From Methanoregula boonei 6A8 (GTDB lineage Archaea > Halobacteriota > Methanomicrobia > Methanomicrobiales > Methanospirillaceae), in the NCBI RefSeq assembly GCF_000017625.1, contig NC_009712.1, positions 1,922,001 to 1,986,000 of the forward strand: DNA of 64,000 nt, in the 5' to 3' direction. The translations under genes were made by a program, and so were the position numbers. Within the stretch, counting starts at the first letter, position 1; each line of letters opens with the position of its first letter. This document shows, in pieces, positions 62,062 through 64,000 of this stretch. A model generated the notes under the pieces. That model searched no databases and was not told the origin of the DNA. It was given only the letters and a program-made list of their open reading frames with translations.

Positions 62062-62120
62062 GATCTTTAAAAAAACAGGGATTTGTTGAGAGAAGCACAC
62101 CCCTTTTGCTGCCCGGGAGT

Positions 62121-62501
62121 TCAGTGGACGATTACCGTTCCTTTTATTGACGGGTTATCCGTGCAGTGGTAACCATACGTCCCCGGGATCGTGAACGTGA
62201 ACTGGTACCGGCTGTTATTTACCAGGGGCGGTGAGGTGAAGGAATCGGGATCTGATGCATCGGAGGTGACCGTATGGACACCCATATCAAGGTTGAGCCA
62301 GGTAACCGTCACCCCCTTATCCACCACCAGAACCTGGGGATTGACACCTGCGCTCCCGATCAGGATTGTGGTCTGCGGGGTATACAGAGGTGTTGACGGG
62401 CGGGATGGGGGTGGCGAACCGGCACAGCCTGCAATACATATCAGTGCAGCAAACACACAAAGAACGCCGACCATCAATACCACAGGAGATCGGGGCTGCA
62501 T
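62121..62501 (-). CDS. Cupredoxin-like lipoprotein lacking copper ligands
   Basis: 126 aa. Signal with lipobox-like LICIAGC (about 18-26), Pro-rich linker, then a plastocyanin/azurin-type fold (TILIGSAGVNPQVLVVDKGVTVTWLNLDMGVHTVTS ... YQFTFTIPGTYGYHCTDNPSIKGTVIV). In copper-bound relatives the loop reads C-x2-H-x2-M; here the Cys is kept but the next ligands are Asn and Ile. Mononuclear type-1 copper is therefore doubtful. Probably a structural or electron-transfer relic. Convergent with phoU. Confidence 0.82.
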   Translation of the reverse strand: MQPRSPVVLMVGVLCVFAALICIAGCAGSPPPSRPSTPLYTPQTTILIGSAGVNPQVLVVDKGVTVTWLNLDMGVHTVTSDASDPDSFTSPPLVNNSRYQFTFTIPGTYGYHCTDNPSIKGTVIVH

Positions 62502-62611
62502 GGACTAAGATTGGTTACCGGACAATAAAGGCTTCATGGTTTTGGCCAGGTTTGTTCCCCATTTGTCAGCAGGAACCGGAAGAATATCCTGTAGGGTCTT
62601 TCGGGATTGCC

Positions 62612-63205
62612 TTACAGGATAAACGCAACCTGGGTACGTCCTTTGTCGGGTGCTGCTGCTGTTGCAGAAGGGAATGTGTACAGCAATTGCATCTTGTCGG
62701 AGTTCTGGGGAACGATGTACACCACGCTTGCAATGCCGGTGGTATCAGGAGACAGATCGTACGAAGGTTTGGACTGAATTCCCCCGGAAGGAGTGTAATA
62801 GATGCCCTTGCCATCGGTTAGGGCAAAATCAGCTGCCGCAATGGTATAGGTGTCGGATGCGTTATAGTTCTGGAAAGTGAGGGTGACAGTATAGAACCGG
62901 TTTCCGTTGAACTGGGTCTCTCCGGCTCGGGCGTCGGTGACCGTGACCTGGAGATCCCCTATCCGCACAGGCTGGTTGAGAGGGTACTGAGGTAATGGTG
63001 TTGGTGTGGCAGTAATAGCACCGAGAGCGGTTGAGAGTACGTGCCCGCCGGCCATGGAATATTCAATGGCCGGGACGATCACAAGGACGAGAACTATAAA
63101 AACGACCAGGAGCACGACTGCGGGAACCAGGTACCGCCGTATCCCCTCATGTTGAGGGAGCTCCGGCAGGGGTGAACCACAATTAATGCACCGGGTGTAA
63201 ATCAC
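62612..63205 (-). CDS. Zinc-ribbon membrane protein with DUF4352-like domain; 5' end in doubt
   Basis: 197 aa from the GTG at 63205, IYTRCINCGSPLPELPQHEGIRRYLVPAVVLLVVFIVLVLVIV. One TM (about 27-52), then a Pro/Thr linker and a beta-sandwich (VRIGDLQVTVTDARAGETQFNGNRFYTVTLTFQNYNASD). The zinc ribbon needs a second pair upstream: in frame and 5' of the GTG, the codons spell KRCPRCKTDNP, but no ATG/GTG/TTG precedes them before a stop at 63251. A natural ATG at 63254 is in the other frame because of a run of four A's (about 63234-63241). Confidence 0.7.
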   Translation of the reverse strand: MIYTRCINCGSPLPELPQHEGIRRYLVPAVVLLVVFIVLVLVIVPAIEYSMAGGHVLSTALGAITATPTPLPQYPLNQPVRIGDLQVTVTDARAGETQFNGNRFYTVTLTFQNYNASDTYTIAAADFALTDGKGIYYTPSGGIQSKPSYDLSPDTTGIASVVYIVPQNSDKMQLLYTFPSATAAAPDKGRTQVAFIL

Positions 63206-63454
63206 CGGGTTGTCAGTTTTACACCGGGGACACCGTTTTACTGCCGTACTTCATCACCTTTTGTTCCTGTCAGGTGCCGCGTCCCCGGGAACGAAGAAGT
63301 GTTTCCGAACGCACGCCGACCCCGGCATATGCACGCATTTCGCATGTCAGGGAATGATCACATCAGCGGCCCGGCTTATGGACTTTTCTTTTTTATTCAT
63401 GCTAAAGAATAGAGAAGGAATTGCAGGGAGCATCCCTGCCCGGCATTATTCGCT

Positions 63455-63596
63455 ATGATCCTGTTTTGCCCGTTATGCGGCGGGAAGGACATGGACAATG
63501 GCGTGGAGAATCGCGATGATAATGTTGAGGAAGAGTACCTGTGCAGTGTGTGAAGGATCCTTCCACCTGTTTGATCATAATACGGGTTTTGAGTGA
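63455..63596 (+). pseudogene. Tiny zinc-ribbon gene with apparent GT-repeat frameshift
   Basis: ATG 63455 opens MILFCPLCGGKDMDNG, continuing VENRDDNVEEEYLCSV, then TGA at 63551. In the second frame, starting from the same spot, the chain reads CEGSFHLFDHNTGFE and stops at 63594. The combined sequence has the zinc pattern CPLC...CSVC. The break falls in GTGTGTG, so one GT unit may have been lost (or a sequencing error). Intact length would be about 47 aa. Confidence 0.5.
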
Positions 63597-64000
63597 AATA
63601 AATTTCAGTTAACTTTCGGAACCGACTTAGGAAACCTTGTTGTCTCTTTTTGGATCCAGATCTGTTTGGGGGTACCGCACCCGACGCGGGCCTGACCTAA
63701 ATCAACGAAAACGTCATGCCCCATCGATATACGGTGGTCAGAACACTTTTGGATCGCGTGACCCCCTGCAGAACACGGTACCCTATTTTGCCATGAGTTA
63801 TAGTCATAAAAATGGCTCAATTTTGTATCAGGTTTGAAGCAGGGATGAAGGGGGTCACGTGGGTACAAACTGTAGAATGGTCCCGCACAGATCCGGATGC
63901 TGTATTTGAATTACCGGCCGGTTTTTCTGATATTTTATAACGTGGAGATGGGATGCTGCAGCCATACCCGAGCATGTGGATCGTGTACTATAGCCGGGGG
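63597..64000. other. Right-hand end, no recognised gene
   Basis: 404 nt. A short inverted repeat CGTGACCCCC (63757-63766) / GGGGGTCACG (63850-63859) with 83 nt between may be a terminal repeat of a small mobile or decayed element. An 87-codon frame on the minus strand (63605-63868) shows no familiar motif. The sequence is cut by the window edge. Confidence 0.4.

Noticed and set aside
63605-63868. 87-codon frame at the right end as a possible transposase fragment
   Set aside because: No catalytic DDE, tyrosine or HUH motif can be seen, so calling it mobile would be a guess.
1-64000. CRISPR array or cas genes
   Set aside because: No regularly spaced short direct repeats and no Cas protein signature were found. 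The spaced units in the intergenic repeats are too long and too few.

Overview
The window comes from a methanogenic archaeon of the order Methanomicrobiales, probably close to Methanoregula. I infer this from the archaeal information-processing genes (SRP54, FtsY, aIF6, L18a, L31e, L39e, S19e, Rnp4, RpoF, Pus10, TrmY), the archaellum/type IV pilus-type secretion genes, the GC-rich coding style with frequent GTG starts, and AT-rich TATA-like promoters. The DNA is mostly ordinary chromosome, with a few accessory patches.

Region by region. 0-5.5 kb: UbiA-type prenyltransferase (cut by the edge), tRNA-Arg(CCT) divergent from trm1, a tandem pair of duplicated lipoproteins and a DRG-type GTPase. 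5.5-8.1 kb: tRNA-Glu(CTC), then an AT-rich island with an orphan membrane protein, a RelE/ParE-type toxin-antitoxin pair and a C/G-rich repeat element. 8.1-20.3 kb: small exported or membrane proteins, a beta-propeller with a PGF-type C-terminal sorting tail, a flavoredoxin, a MATE exporter, a HEAT-repeat protein, PsiE, an ABC-2 transporter and a HemK-like methyltransferase. 20.8-33.3 kb, minus strand: a long translation/RNA/secretion set (rsmA, DUF655, rpoF, rpl21e, pus10, trmY, srp54, ftsY, pfdA, then rpl18a, eif6, rpl31e, rpl39e, ATP pyrophosphatase, PDCD5-like, rps19e, YhbY-like, rnp4). An MFS exporter on the other strand and a second copy of the repeat element sit in the middle of it. 33.4-44.2 kb: purN, CorC/HlyC-like protein, exonuclease VII (xseA-xseB), DUF371, FKBP-like protein, CBS-ParB protein, sugar nucleotidyltransferase, cobyric acid synthase and aIF1.

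44.4-56.8 kb is the most distinctive block. It combines a type IV pilus/Tad-like assembly core (ATPase, two TadC/FlaJ-like membrane proteins, prepilin peptidase) with roadblock/LC7 proteins, three proteins sharing a similar small N-terminal domain, a MinD-type ATPase, a REC-PAS response regulator and a tandem V4R sensor. No pilin gene is visible. It reads as a pilus or secretion machine with its own switching and positioning module. One of its membrane components is interrupted by an in-frame amber codon.

57-62 kb: hisI just before, then a phosphate uptake operon pstS-pstCA-pstB-phoU. The two permease subunits are fused into one chain, which appears to start at an ATT codon behind a good ribosome binding site. 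The window ends with a cupredoxin-like lipoprotein that lacks two usual copper ligands and two small zinc-ribbon genes, both with apparent frame disruptions.
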